A stretch of 33,728 nt of DNA, taken from the NCBI GenBank assembly GCA_020718205.1, contig DYSN01000031.1:1-33728 (forward strand). The letters run 5' to 3'. The notes under the pieces were generated by a model that saw only the letters and a list, made by a program, of their open reading frames with translations, was not told the DNA's origin and made no database searches. The position numbers and the translations under genes were made by a program. Shown here one piece after another: positions 1-8,070 of the stretch. The stretch's first letter is position 1; every line of letters starts with the position of its first letter. The DNA is from Draconibacterium orientale. Lineage in GTDB: Bacteria; Bacteroidota; Bacteroidia; Bacteroidales; UBA12170.

Positions 1-50
1 CCATAAAGGACTTTCACCTTCCAGGTAATAGATGTGCACGGCACACCAAA

Positions 51-79
51 AAAAAAGCGCCGGAATCCGGCACTTTTTT
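51..79 (-). terminator. Rho-independent terminator of hsp20
   Basis: A 13-bp stem (51-63 with 67-79) closes on a 3-base loop (AAT). It has a GC-rich core, GCGCCGG with CCGGCAC, flanked by six A and six T. The single non-Watson-Crick position is a G-U wobble in minus-strand RNA but a C-A mismatch in plus-strand RNA, so it suits the minus strand better. It begins only a few bases past the hsp20 stop codon. Confidence 0.85.
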
Positions 80-83
80 CAAT

Positions 84-500
84 TTACTTCACTTTGATCA
101 GGCGTTTCATTTTTTCACGCTCTTCCAAATTTTTGGGGATCAGAATTTCGAGGATTCCATCTTTGTGTTCGGCAACAATTGCTTTATGGTCAATTTCCTT
201 GGGCAACGAGAAACTGCGCTCGAACGAAGCCTGCTTGAACTCTTTGCGAAGAAAACCATCTTCTTTATTCTCATTGGTTTCTTCAACATTTCCGCTCAGT
301 ACGAGCAAGTCTTTTTCAATTTCGACCTTAACATCGTTTTTCGACCAGCCCGGTAATGTTACCTGTATTTTATATTCCTTTTCGTTTTCTAAAATGTTTG
401 CAGCTGGCTTTACTTTGGCCTCGGTTTCGAAATTGTTCCACATCTCGTTGAATAATTCAGAGAATAAGGGATTTCTGTGTACTCTAACTAAATTCATCAT
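84..500 (-). CDS. hsp20: Hsp20 small heat-shock protein
   Basis: ATP-independent holdase that binds unfolding proteins in the cytoplasm and keeps them refoldable. The 138-residue product has the class size. The alpha-crystallin domain spans about residues 34-123 and ends with the typical G-x-L-x-I-x-x-P-K signature (DGILEILIPK, 114-123). The C-terminal tail carries an I-x-V motif (IKV, 135-137), the anchor used for oligomer assembly in this family. The start is either of two adjacent ATG codons (498-500 or 495-497); a strong AGGAGGT lies just upstream and allows both. It is a single-gene unit with its own terminator, 242 bp from the next gene upstream, so it probably has its own stress-responsive promoter. 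Family assignment is secure; the regulator is unknown. Confidence 0.95.
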   Translation of the reverse strand: MMNLVRVHRNPLFSELFNEMWNNFETEAKVKPAANILENEKEYKIQVTLPGWSKNDVKVEIEKDLLVLSGNVEETNENKEDGFLRKEFKQASFERSFSLPKEIDHKAIVAEHKDGILEILIPKNLEEREKMKRLIKVK

Positions 501-504
501 AATA

Positions 505-511
505 ACCTCCT
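505..511 (-). promoter_or_regulatory. Strong Shine-Dalgarno site of hsp20
   Basis: The minus strand reads AGGAGGT, 4 bases before the first of two tandem ATG codons and 7 before the second. Full-length Shine-Dalgarno sequences are uncommon in Bacteroidota, so this suggests high translation of the chaperone. Confidence 0.7.
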
Positions 512-604
512 GTTTTTTAATGTGTTAATATTTACTGTTGATTTTTTTTTCAGGAAGGTTTTTTCAAATCGCGTGCCAGTGGAAATTTTCAATATTATTT
601 GCGC

Positions 605-647
605 CATTATGTCGCATATATACAAAAAATACATGTCATTATGTCGC
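605..647 (-). repeat. Paired 11-bp direct repeat upstream of hsp20
   Basis: CATTATGTCGC occurs exactly twice on the plus strand, at 605-615 and 637-647, 32 bp apart (about three helical turns). On the minus strand, which reads towards hsp20, it is GCGACATAATG, 105-147 bp upstream of the start codon. The second copy is directly joined to a further GACAT. Spacing and position suggest a regulator-binding site or an activator site of the heat-shock promoter; this is inference only. Confidence 0.45.
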
Positions 648-742
648 CTTATCATTTTTACACTGAAAAAATTGCAGGAGATAATCCGAATGCGGCAGGA
701 GGATTTACACCAAAAATAGCTTACTCAGCAATGCAATTGAAC

Positions 743-1813
743 CTATAAAACAATAAGTTTCCTGCCCCGGGTCTGGGAGTCATGGCTCAAAAACTGATAC
801 ATATACAACCCTTTTGGCAACACGAAATCAATTGATTCCGTATTCGATTGAAGCATTTGTTGAAAAACCAGTTTACCATCTACACCAAATATCAGAAGTT
901 CAGAATACGGTTGATTTTCTCCTACTTTGCCAAATCGAACCATTCCATGCGATGGATTGGGATAAACCCTAAAACTTTCTAATTTTGTTTCCACCAAACC
1001 AACCGATGTTGTATTAAAAATCAAGGTGAGTTGATGGGCATTTTCGGGATTGGACTCCTCGAAAAAATGATACTTTATAATGCTGATTCCCAATTCTGAA
1101 CCAGCCTGATAATCAACTGCAAAGGAGGAATCTAAAGAAAGTGCAGGCAAATTTACCGGCTCCGAAAGTTCATGATAAGTTAAACCACCCCACTGAAAAC
1201 TCACATCCGCTCCATCGGCCAATTCCACAATTTCCTGCTCCACCAGAATCTCCAAATCATTTACGCTCAAATTGCTGATTTTCAATCCATCATATCCAAT
1301 AGCCGCATTGGGAGTTCCCCAAAACTCTACCGATTGATGAATCATTGGCTCACCTGCTTCATCCACGGGGACAAAATTTGTGGTTGTAAAAACGGCAATA
1401 AAACTCATACTGTCGGCGGGATTTTGCTCATTGTAGAAAGTATACAGATTCCTCTCAACCCCAAAATGTCCGTTGGGATTGATGTGGGCGCTAAACAAAT
1501 CCGACGTCTCCTGCGGCTCCAAAACTACGGTGCCACCAAAAGGCAAAACAGTACAATTGGCCCAGCACATATACAGGGCCGACATGGTGATGGTATCGAG
1601 TTCATAACGCCTGCAACTGATGCTGGCCGTATTCTGCGTATTGTTTTTCACTTCCAGATCAATGGCCATATCGAACAAATCTGCTTGACCTGTCATGATG
1701 ATCTCATCCCCGTGCTCTAAAAGCTGGCCTTCATATCGCAATTGAATATTCTGACCTATACCATCTGTGATTATCAAAAAAGTGATAAAGAATACCAAAA
1801 TTATTTTTTTCAT
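743..1813 (-). CDS. T9SS-exported protein with two copies of one domain
   Basis: Predicted secreted protein of 356 residues, function unknown. An N-terminal signal peptide (about 1-21, ending ITDGIGQ) and a C-terminal type A sorting domain (about 280-356, beginning FRVYPNPSHG and ending KLIVL) mark it for Sec export, then T9SS transport and attachment at the surface. The middle appears to be two tandem copies of a roughly 100-residue beta-rich domain. Their ends align as YTFYNEQNPADSMSFIAVFTTT-like (residues 124-145) and YHFFEESNPENAHQLTLIFNTT-like (248-269). Only the first copy has cysteines (67, 83, 87; CWANC). The ATG at 1811-1813 was chosen over a TTG two codons upstream because it gives a standard signal peptide. 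It begins 35 bp after the ispG stop, so the two may be co-transcribed. Confidence 0.8.
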   Translation of the reverse strand: MKKIILVFFITFLIITDGIGQNIQLRYEGQLLEHGDEIIMTGQADLFDMAIDLEVKNNTQNTASISCRRYELDTITMSALYMCWANCTVLPFGGTVVLEPQETSDLFSAHINPNGHFGVERNLYTFYNEQNPADSMSFIAVFTTTNFVPVDEAGEPMIHQSVEFWGTPNAAIGYDGLKISNLSVNDLEILVEQEIVELADGADVSFQWGGLTYHELSEPVNLPALSLDSSFAVDYQAGSELGISIIKYHFFEESNPENAHQLTLIFNTTSVGLVETKLESFRVYPNPSHGMVRFGKVGENQPYSELLIFGVDGKLVFQQMLQSNTESIDFVLPKGLYMYQFLSHDSQTRGRKLIVL

Positions 1814-1848
1814 GCCCAATACGTTTTAAGTTTTAACATTCAGTTGAT

Positions 1849-3570
1849 TCAATTGATCTTATTGGTTTCGCTAATGAGCATCAGTAACTCATCAGCTGCC
1901 TGATCCTGTGGTATATTTTTTTTAATGAGTTCGTGGCGGTGGTAAATATTTACCTTGCCTGGTCCTGCGCCCACATAACCGTAGTCGGCATCGGCCATTT
2001 CGCCCAGGCCATTGACTATACAACCCATCACCGCTATTTTCAATCCCGCAAAAGCGCTGGTTCTCTCTTTCACTTCTTTCAGTTTTTCCTGAATATTGAA
2101 TAGAGTTCGCCCGCACGATGGGCAAGCAATATATTCTGTTTTACTCATGCGTTGCCGGCTGGCCTGAAGGATGGCAAAACTGGCAAAAGCCGTATCGAAA
2201 TGTCCCGATTGAAGCCATAACCCATCCAACTGTCCGTGCAACAGAAATGGCCCGGCAATGATGGCGGCTTCCATCATAAAAGTCTCATAATCTTCTGTTT
2301 CTGAATCAATTTTTAAAACCACCGGCTGGCTCAGTCCTATTTTTTGTATCTCACCAAATAAATCATGTATTTTTTGAACAGGGGTTTCCGGGGTTTTATG
2401 GACCAATAAAAGTAGGTTCGATAAGTTTTTTAGTTGCAAAAGTTTCTGAGTTGAACAGGTTAAAGGGTCAATAATAAGGTATCGGTTATTTGGGTCGGTA
2501 ATATCCGGGTTTATTAATTCCGCGAAGCTAAGCGGATCGATGTGATGAGTCCCCAGAGAACTTTCCCAAGTACCATTCTCAGGATTCATTATATAATCAG
2601 CTTTGGTTTGCTTTGTATACTTATGGGCTTTCGCAATCACCAAAGGTGCTCTTTGGTCGCCAAAATCAAGAAAACGGTTGCTTTTTCGTCTGAGATAAGC
2701 AACGCGTTCCAATGGAGCCCTCCACTGGTTTTCATTGGACAATTTCACAATTTTCTGAGCCACAGGAATTTCAAACTCAGGCTCTTCGGTCAAGGAGACC
2801 CGAATGGTATCCCCGATTCCCCTACTCAGCAAATACCCAATTCCCAACGCCGATTTTATTCTTCCGTCTTCCTCATTTCCGGCTTCAGTCACTCCCAGAT
2901 GCAATGGATATAAAAGCACATTTTCAGCTGCAATCTGCCGGTATAACTCATTGGCTGCCACCATTATGCCCACATTGCTTGCTTTGAGCGAGATTACTAA
3001 TTTGTGAAAATCCAATTCTTTAAAAATCTGCGCAAACTCCAAAGCCGCCTGTGCCATTCCCAATGGAGTATCACCGTATTTGCTCACGATACGCTCCGAC
3101 AAGCTCCCATGATTCACCCCTATTCTTATGGCCGTTCCATGGGCTTTACAGATTTCGACCAGTTGGCTCAACCTCAGCTTTATATTCTGAAGCTCTTCGC
3201 GATATTCACGGTCTGTCCATTGAATTTTTCCGGTTCTTTTATCGAGATAGTTTCCCGGATTTATCCGCACTTTCTCAATCATTGCAGCAGCACTGTCGGC
3301 AATTTTTGCATTAAAATGGATATCGGCAATCAGGGGAATGTCATGTCCGGCTTTCAGCAACATTTGTTTTATGGTTCCAATATTATCTGCTTCTTCCAGA
3401 TCGCGGGCTGTAATGCGCACCATATGGGCTCCGGCTTCTATTATTCTGATTACCTGACGATAGGTAGCATCAATATCTTTGGTGGAAGTAGAAGTCATGG
3501 ATTGAAGGATGATATTGTTATCTCCGCCCAAAGCAACACACCCAATTATTATTTCATTTGCCTTAACCAT
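1849..3570 (-). CDS. ispG: 4-hydroxy-3-methylbut-2-enyl diphosphate synthase, long form
   Basis: IspG (GcpE) reductively opens methylerythritol cyclodiphosphate to HMBPP, the penultimate step of the MEP isoprenoid pathway, in the cytoplasm. The N-terminal TIM barrel starts with the recognisable QSMTSTSTKD segment. The C-terminal iron-sulfur domain shows CPSCGR (Cys483, Cys486) and MGCIVNGLGE (Cys517, Glu524). The Cys-to-Glu spacing of seven matches the three-Cys, one-Glu 4Fe-4S ligation described for this enzyme. At 573 residues it is the long form with an inserted middle domain (roughly 270-470), usual in Bacteroidota and plants, against about 370-400 for the short form. An in-frame TAA two codons before the ATG fixes the start. 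The N-terminus is a little shorter than in many relatives. Confidence 0.95.
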   Translation of the reverse strand: MVKANEIIIGCVALGGDNNIILQSMTSTSTKDIDATYRQVIRIIEAGAHMVRITARDLEEADNIGTIKQMLLKAGHDIPLIADIHFNAKIADSAAAMIEKVRINPGNYLDKRTGKIQWTDREYREELQNIKLRLSQLVEICKAHGTAIRIGVNHGSLSERIVSKYGDTPLGMAQAALEFAQIFKELDFHKLVISLKASNVGIMVAANELYRQIAAENVLLYPLHLGVTEAGNEEDGRIKSALGIGYLLSRGIGDTIRVSLTEEPEFEIPVAQKIVKLSNENQWRAPLERVAYLRRKSNRFLDFGDQRAPLVIAKAHKYTKQTKADYIMNPENGTWESSLGTHHIDPLSFAELINPDITDPNNRYLIIDPLTCSTQKLLQLKNLSNLLLLVHKTPETPVQKIHDLFGEIQKIGLSQPVVLKIDSETEDYETFMMEAAIIAGPFLLHGQLDGLWLQSGHFDTAFASFAILQASRQRMSKTEYIACPSCGRTLFNIQEKLKEVKERTSAFAGLKIAVMGCIVNGLGEMADADYGYVGAGPGKVNIYHRHELIKKNIPQDQAADELLMLISETNKIN

Positions 3571-3923
3571 CGTTTATTCATTCAAACCAATTTTCGATAC
3601 AAATATGCATTTAAAAACCTGGAGATTCCAGAATTAAAAAATTTCTGAACTGTTAAAAAGCAGCGGGCAATTGATGCCGTTTAATGACCTTTGATACTCA
3701 ACCTCAGAAATAAAAGCGGAAATTTTGTCCATTTTAGTTTTGGTTTTTTCAATCAAACTATGACGATTTATACAGTCGATTCATTTCTCCCCTGACTTTT
3801 TGACACAATTAATGACAACAAAATTGCCATCCCGTCTTTGGCATAGATATTGACTAATGGCTTAGAAAAACAGTGATTTTAAAGAAATTATAAAAACATT
3901 AAAATATACAAAGGAGACAAAAA
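3571..3923. other. Divergent intergenic region ispG/dnaK
   Basis: This 353-bp region must hold the promoters for ispG (minus) and dnaK (plus). A clear Shine-Dalgarno AAGGAG lies at 3911-3916, seven bases before the dnaK ATG. Candidate elements are weak: TAGTTTTG at 3735-3742 fits the -7 consensus but has no partner box at 19-21 bp. TTGACA at 3800-3805 has no -10 partner. On the minus strand CATATTTG (3607-3600) is a 7/8 match in front of ispG. TGACA occurs twice, 12 bp apart (3801-3805, 3813-3817). No terminator, small gene or repeat element was seen. Confidence 0.5.
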
Positions 3924-5834
3924 ATGGGAAAAATTATTGGAATAGACTTAGGTACAACCAACAGCTGCGTTGCAGTTATGGAAGGTAGTGAACCTGTTGT
4001 TATTCAAAACAGCGAAGGTCGCAGAACCACTCCATCAATTGTAGCTTTTACCGAGAATGGAGAGCGAAAAGTGGGTGACCCTGCCAAGCGTCAGGCGATT
4101 ACAAACCCAAGAAAAACCATCTTTTCTATTAAAAGATTCATGGGAGAAACCTTCGACAGAGTGCAATTGGAAAAAAGCCGCGTACCCTACGAAGTGGTAA
4201 AAGGCGACAACAATACACCCCGCGTTCAAATTGACGACCGCAAATACACGCCACAGGAAATTTCGGCCATGATTTTGCAGAAAATGAAAAAAACTGCCGA
4301 AGATTTTCTGGGTCAGGAAGTTACCGAAGCTGTTATTACTGTTCCTGCTTATTTTAGCGACAGTCAGCGTCAGGCTACCAAAGAAGCCGGAGAAATTGCC
4401 GGACTCACAGTGAAAAGAATTATCAACGAGCCCACTGCAGCGGCTTTGGCCTATGGTTTAGACAAGAAAAACATCGACCAGAAAATTGCTGTGTACGACC
4501 TCGGTGGTGGTACTTTCGATATCTCCATCCTCGAACTGGGCGATGGCGTTTTCGAAGTAAAATCGACCAATGGCGATACCCACCTTGGTGGTGATGATTT
4601 CGATCAGGTAATTATCGACTGGCTGGCTCAGGAATTTAAAAACGACGAAGGTTTGGATTTAAAGAAAGACCCCATGGCGCTGCAACGCTTGAAAGAAGCC
4701 GCAGAAAAAGCTAAAATTGAGCTCTCCTCTTCATCCGAAACTGAAATCAATCTGCCCTATATCATGCCAGTTGATGGTGTTCCAAAACACCTCGTTAAGA
4801 AATTAACCCGCTCTAAATTCGACCAAATTACACACAGTCTGGTTGAAAGAACCATCGAACCTTGCCGTCAGGCTTTGAAAGATGCCGGCATGACTGCTGC
4901 CGATGTGGATGAAATCATTTTGGTTGGTGGTTCCACCCGAATTCCTGCCATTCAGGATGTGGTGAAAAAGTTCTTTGGCAAAGAGCCTTCCAAAGGTGTA
5001 AATCCCGACGAAGTAGTTGCTGTAGGTGCTTGTATTCAAGGTGGTGTGCTTTCGGGCGATGTGAAAGATGTACTTCTTTTGGACGTTACTCCGCTCAGCA
5101 TGGGTATCGAAACTCTCGGTGGTGTAATGACCAAAATGATTGAGTCGAACACAACCATTCCAATCAAGAAATCGGAGACTTTCTCCACCGCCAGCGACAA
5201 TCAGCCTTCGGTTGAGATTCATATCCTTCAGGGCGAGCGCCCCATGGCCAATCAAAACAAGAGCCTGGGTCGTTTCCACCTCGACGGAGTTCCACCAGCA
5301 CCACGTGGTGTGCCACAAATCGAAGTTACCTTCGATATCGACGCCAACGGTATTCTCCACGTAAGTGCCAAAGACAAAGGGACCGGCAAACAACAAAGCA
5401 TCAGAATTGAAGCTTCTTCGGGTCTCAGCGACGACGAAATCAAACGCATGAAACAGGAAGCCGAAGCCAATGCCGATGTGGACAGAAAAATGAAAGAAGA
5501 AGCCGACAAGCTCAATCAGGCCGACAATCTGGTTTTCCAAACCGAAAAACAGCTGAAAGAGTATGGCGATAAACTTCCCGCCGACAAAAAAGCTGCTATT
5601 GAAAAAGCCACTGCCGATTTAAAAGATGCTCACCAAAAAAGAGACTTTGCAGGTATCGACGCTCATATGGCCACGCTGAATCAAATTTGGCAGGAAGCCA
5701 GTCAGCACATGTATCAGCAGCCCAACGAGCAGCAGGCAGGTGCCAACCCTAATCCCGGCCAATCGTCGCAAGGCGGACAAAAAGCCGGCGGACAAGACGA
5801 AGTTACCGACGTAGACTTCGAAGAAGTGAAATAA
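3924..5834 (+). CDS. dnaK: Chaperone protein DnaK (Hsp70)
   Basis: ATP-driven Hsp70 chaperone of the cytoplasm; binds exposed hydrophobic segments and works with DnaJ and GrpE, neither of which is nearby. The 636-residue length is standard. The nucleotide-binding domain shows [10 protein letters not shown] (5-14), [11 protein letters not shown] (168-178), DLGGGTFD (192-199) and GGSTRIP (335-341). The interdomain linker [13 protein letters not shown] is at 382-394. The substrate-binding beta domain and helical lid follow. The tail is a Gly/Gln/Asn-rich spacer ending in the acidic DVDFEEVK, equivalent to the conserved EVKD-type end that contributes to substrate and co-chaperone contacts. AAGGAG lies seven bases before the ATG. 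A terminator follows 20 bases after the stop, so dnaK is a single-gene unit. It is probably heat-inducible, but no heat-shock promoter could be assigned. Confidence 0.99.
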   Translation: MGKIIGIDLGTTNSCVAVMEGSEPVVIQNSEGRRTTPSIVAFTENGERKVGDPAKRQAITNPRKTIFSIKRFMGETFDRVQLEKSRVPYEVVKGDNNTPRVQIDDRKYTPQEISAMILQKMKKTAEDFLGQEVTEAVITVPAYFSDSQRQATKEAGEIAGLTVKRIINEPTAAALAYGLDKKNIDQKIAVYDLGGGTFDISILELGDGVFEVKSTNGDTHLGGDDFDQVIIDWLAQEFKNDEGLDLKKDPMALQRLKEAAEKAKIELSSSSETEINLPYIMPVDGVPKHLVKKLTRSKFDQITHSLVERTIEPCRQALKDAGMTAADVDEIILVGGSTRIPAIQDVVKKFFGKEPSKGVNPDEVVAVGACIQGGVLSGDVKDVLLLDVTPLSMGIETLGGVMTKMIESNTTIPIKKSETFSTASDNQPSVEIHILQGERPMANQNKSLGRFHLDGVPPAPRGVPQIEVTFDIDANGILHVSAKDKGTGKQQSIRIEASSGLSDDEIKRMKQEAEANADVDRKMKEEADKLNQADNLVFQTEKQLKEYGDKLPADKKAAIEKATADLKDAHQKRDFAGIDAHMATLNQIWQEASQHMYQQPNEQQAGANPNPGQSSQGGQKAGGQDEVTDVDFEEVK

Positions 5835-5854
5835 TTGTCCTTCTATAAAACCCA

Positions 5855-5890
5855 AAAAGCCCTTCAGTCGAAAGATTGAAGGGCTTTTTC
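5855..5890 (+). terminator. Rho-independent terminator of dnaK (GNRA-capped)
   Basis: A 16-bp stem (5855-5870 with 5875-5890) contains one G-U pair and is capped by a GAAA tetraloop. Five A and five T flank the core GCCCTTCAGTC/GATTGAAGGGC. It follows the dnaK stop by about 20 bases. A near copy with a GTAA loop occurs at 8013-8046. Confidence 0.92.
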
Positions 5891-5961
5891 ATTTAAAAAT
5901 TGTTCAGGCTTTTAAGGTTCAGAATTATTTTTTTTAAGTAGAAACATTTTTTATTAGGGTC

Positions 5962-5992
5962 TTGCTATTTTAACCGCTTGATTGTATATTTG
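5962..5992 (+). promoter_or_regulatory. Bacteroidota-type promoter of the 6005 gene
   Basis: TTG at 5962-5964 is separated by exactly 20 bp from TATATTTG at 5985-5992, a perfect match to the -7 box TAnnTTTG with standard spacing to the -33 element. Transcription should start near 5998-6000, leaving a very short leader before the ATG at 6005. That rules out the longer reading frame starting at TTG 5978, which would overlap the promoter. Confidence 0.75.
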
Positions 5993-6004
5993 GGAGAAAA
6001 AAAC

Positions 6005-7966
6005 ATGAAAATTAAAATCACTGCTTTGCTGATTTCTATCTCCATCGCAATTTCCGGTTTCGCTCAATTCAAACCTGTTCCATCCGCAAAATTCCAAAGG
6101 GTTAGTCAGTTAGAATTAAAAAAAGGTAATACCAAAAACTCCATTAAACTTCCCAATCAGAGCAAGGGTAAAAATGATGGAAAAGAACTATTCAGAGACG
6201 AGATAGGGACTTCTGCCAATGCTCTTTCGGTGCTTCGGCCAGAACGCAAACCCTTGAAATATCTGAATCAGTGGTATCACCAATATGAAAATGATATACT
6301 CAGTTTCACCTTTAATGGCGATCCTGCTTCCTACCAGCAGATTACCAGCGATGGCCAGTTGATTCATGCCATTTCGGAACGTGAAGAATTCTCTGAATTT
6401 TTCTTCTGGGAGTTTCAGTTTCCCAATCCCAACGGACATTTTCTTCTATACCCATCGGCTGCATTGCTCAACCCCTTAGAATCTAACAATCTGAACGATA
6501 GTTATTTTGTTACCACAACGGTTGATACAGTGAGTACCTCTCAAAACTATTCAATCCTGCAATCCTATCAATTCAATAACCAAAATTTTCATGAATACCA
6601 GTACGAATGGACCAATGAAAATGACCAGATTACTTCCGGCATTTGCTTAACCGGCAATAAGGCGCATATGAGCGGTGTAAGTTATATTAGCCAGGGGAGC
6701 TATGGCATCAACCAAACTCTTAAAAGCTATTTGGGAACCTATGAAAATCCCGAAGATGGATATAACTGGACCATCAACGAGGTAACACCCAACTGGATGC
6801 TGAATGCCAATGAAGGATATGCCTATGCCCTTTACAATACCTGGTCTGCCTGGTCAAACGACGGAACAAAAGGTTATATGTGGATGATTGGGGTTACTGA
6901 AGAATCATATGAACATGGGGTTTATCAGCCTCAGGTATATTACACGACCAACAGCGGAGAAACCTGGGCCTATATCGACCTAAACTTCGAAAACAATGAA
7001 GTGCTGGTGGATTATCTCCCGGCCTGGCTTGACGAAAATGGAAATCCTGGCACAGTGCGCCCCTCCTTTTTAAATGCTGGACAACAATTTCCAGGCGAAG
7101 TAGACAAATGGGGCAATTTGCACTTATTTGCAGCGGTTTATGGTTCCACTACAGGGAGTGTTTCCAACCCTGATGAAGGAAACTGGGTAGATGAGTCGGC
7201 TCCCGGGGGTCATATTTTCAGTTTCAGAATTAATCAGGGTGGATTGCAGGAAGTTTATCCCGTGGCAGAAATCAAAACCCGCCCATCCACTCATTTTTTT
7301 GGCAGCCTGGGATTAGACCACAGATTGCAATCGGCCAAATCAGATGACGAGTACATTATCCTTTGTACATGGATTGATGATGTTATTTCCGGAGCCGATT
7401 CATTGGTATTTCCCGATATTTTTGGATGGAACAACTGTGCAGGCTGGGGATTGGTTGAACCCATTAACCTTACCATAGGCACTTTATATGAAGGATTCTA
7501 TTTCTATCCTTTTTTAGCCGACAAAATTTATTATCCTCATGACATGTGGGGCGTGGGGGTTTTCCTGTCGACCTCCGTAAGCCCTTCTGAATTTATGGAA
7601 AATGACCCAACAGCTCCAGTTACTCATTTTCTTGTTCAGCAAACTGAAATGGAATTCGACACCCGCTGTCTTGAAGGTATAGAAGAGCATGTTTCTGAGG
7701 ATGACGCGCTTGAAGTTTCGCAAAACAATCCAAATCCGTTTACCAACGAAACCATATTAAAAGTTAGTAATAATGCCCCCAATCCGGAGAAAATGACCAT
7801 CGAAATATTCAGTGCGCAGGGAATAGGGGTTTATAAGGAAGATTTTGGATACCTGATAGACGAAAAAGAAATAACAATTTCAGCTGATTCATTTCTGCCA
7901 GGAGTTTATTTTTATACCGTCACAGTAGGGAATAGCTCCAAAACCCTTAAAATGGTGGTTATGTAA
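6005..7966 (+). CDS. T9SS-exported protein of unknown function
   Basis: Predicted secreted protein of 653 residues; I do not recognise a catalytic domain. A signal peptide occupies about residues 1-21 (MKIKITALLISISIAISGFAQ). The last ~80 residues are a type A T9SS sorting domain (SQNNPNPFTNETILKV through SKTLKMVVM). The middle is rich in Trp, Tyr, Gly and Asn, as in beta-propeller or beta-sandwich exoproteins. One segment, YYTTNSGETW, resembles an Asp-box (BNR) motif, hinting at a sialidase/sortilin-like propeller without proof of enzyme activity. The start was chosen from the signal peptide and the promoter just upstream. The gene is an isolated unit lying between two nearly identical terminator hairpins. 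Confidence 0.8.
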   Translation: MKIKITALLISISIAISGFAQFKPVPSAKFQRVSQLELKKGNTKNSIKLPNQSKGKNDGKELFRDEIGTSANALSVLRPERKPLKYLNQWYHQYENDILSFTFNGDPASYQQITSDGQLIHAISEREEFSEFFFWEFQFPNPNGHFLLYPSAALLNPLESNNLNDSYFVTTTVDTVSTSQNYSILQSYQFNNQNFHEYQYEWTNENDQITSGICLTGNKAHMSGVSYISQGSYGINQTLKSYLGTYENPEDGYNWTINEVTPNWMLNANEGYAYALYNTWSAWSNDGTKGYMWMIGVTEESYEHGVYQPQVYYTTNSGETWAYIDLNFENNEVLVDYLPAWLDENGNPGTVRPSFLNAGQQFPGEVDKWGNLHLFAAVYGSTTGSVSNPDEGNWVDESAPGGHIFSFRINQGGLQEVYPVAEIKTRPSTHFFGSLGLDHRLQSAKSDDEYIILCTWIDDVISGADSLVFPDIFGWNNCAGWGLVEPINLTIGTLYEGFYFYPFLADKIYYPHDMWGVGVFLSTSVSPSEFMENDPTAPVTHFLVQQTEMEFDTRCLEGIEEHVSEDDALEVSQNNPNPFTNETILKVSNNAPNPEKMTIEIFSAQGIGVYKEDFGYLIDEKEITISADSFLPGVYFYTVTVGNSSKTLKMVVM

Positions 7967-8012
7967 AAGTTATCCGCAGCATAAAACCATGCCACGGCTT
8001 CGCCTGATATTG

Positions 8013-8046
8013 AAAAAGCCCTTCAGTCGTAAGATTGGAGGGCTTT
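8013..8046. terminator. Shared terminator between convergent genes
   Basis: Stem GCCCTTCAGTC (8018-8028) pairs with GATTGGAGGGC (8033-8043) around a GTAA loop, flanked by AAAAA on the left and TTT on the right. It lies 46 bp after the stop of the plus-strand gene and 24 bp after the stop of the minus-strand peptidase gene. The T-tract is better for the minus strand (TTTTT). The stem is almost the same sequence as the dnaK terminator 2.1 kb away. Confidence 0.8.
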
Positions 8047-8070
8047 ATCATTAATTGTTTTTTTTAAATC

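Noticed and set aside
522-719. A 65-codon plus-strand frame ending LKKLQEIIRMRQEDLHQK that faintly resembles a helix-turn-helix start
   Set aside because: It has no ribosome site, covers the hsp20 promoter region, has poor composition, and stops before any recognition helix.
3800-3831. TTGACA followed by TTGCCAT as a sigma-70 or sigma-32 type promoter for dnaK
   Set aside because: The spacing (18 bp) and the -10 sequence fit neither consensus, and Bacteroidota use a different -33/-7 signature.
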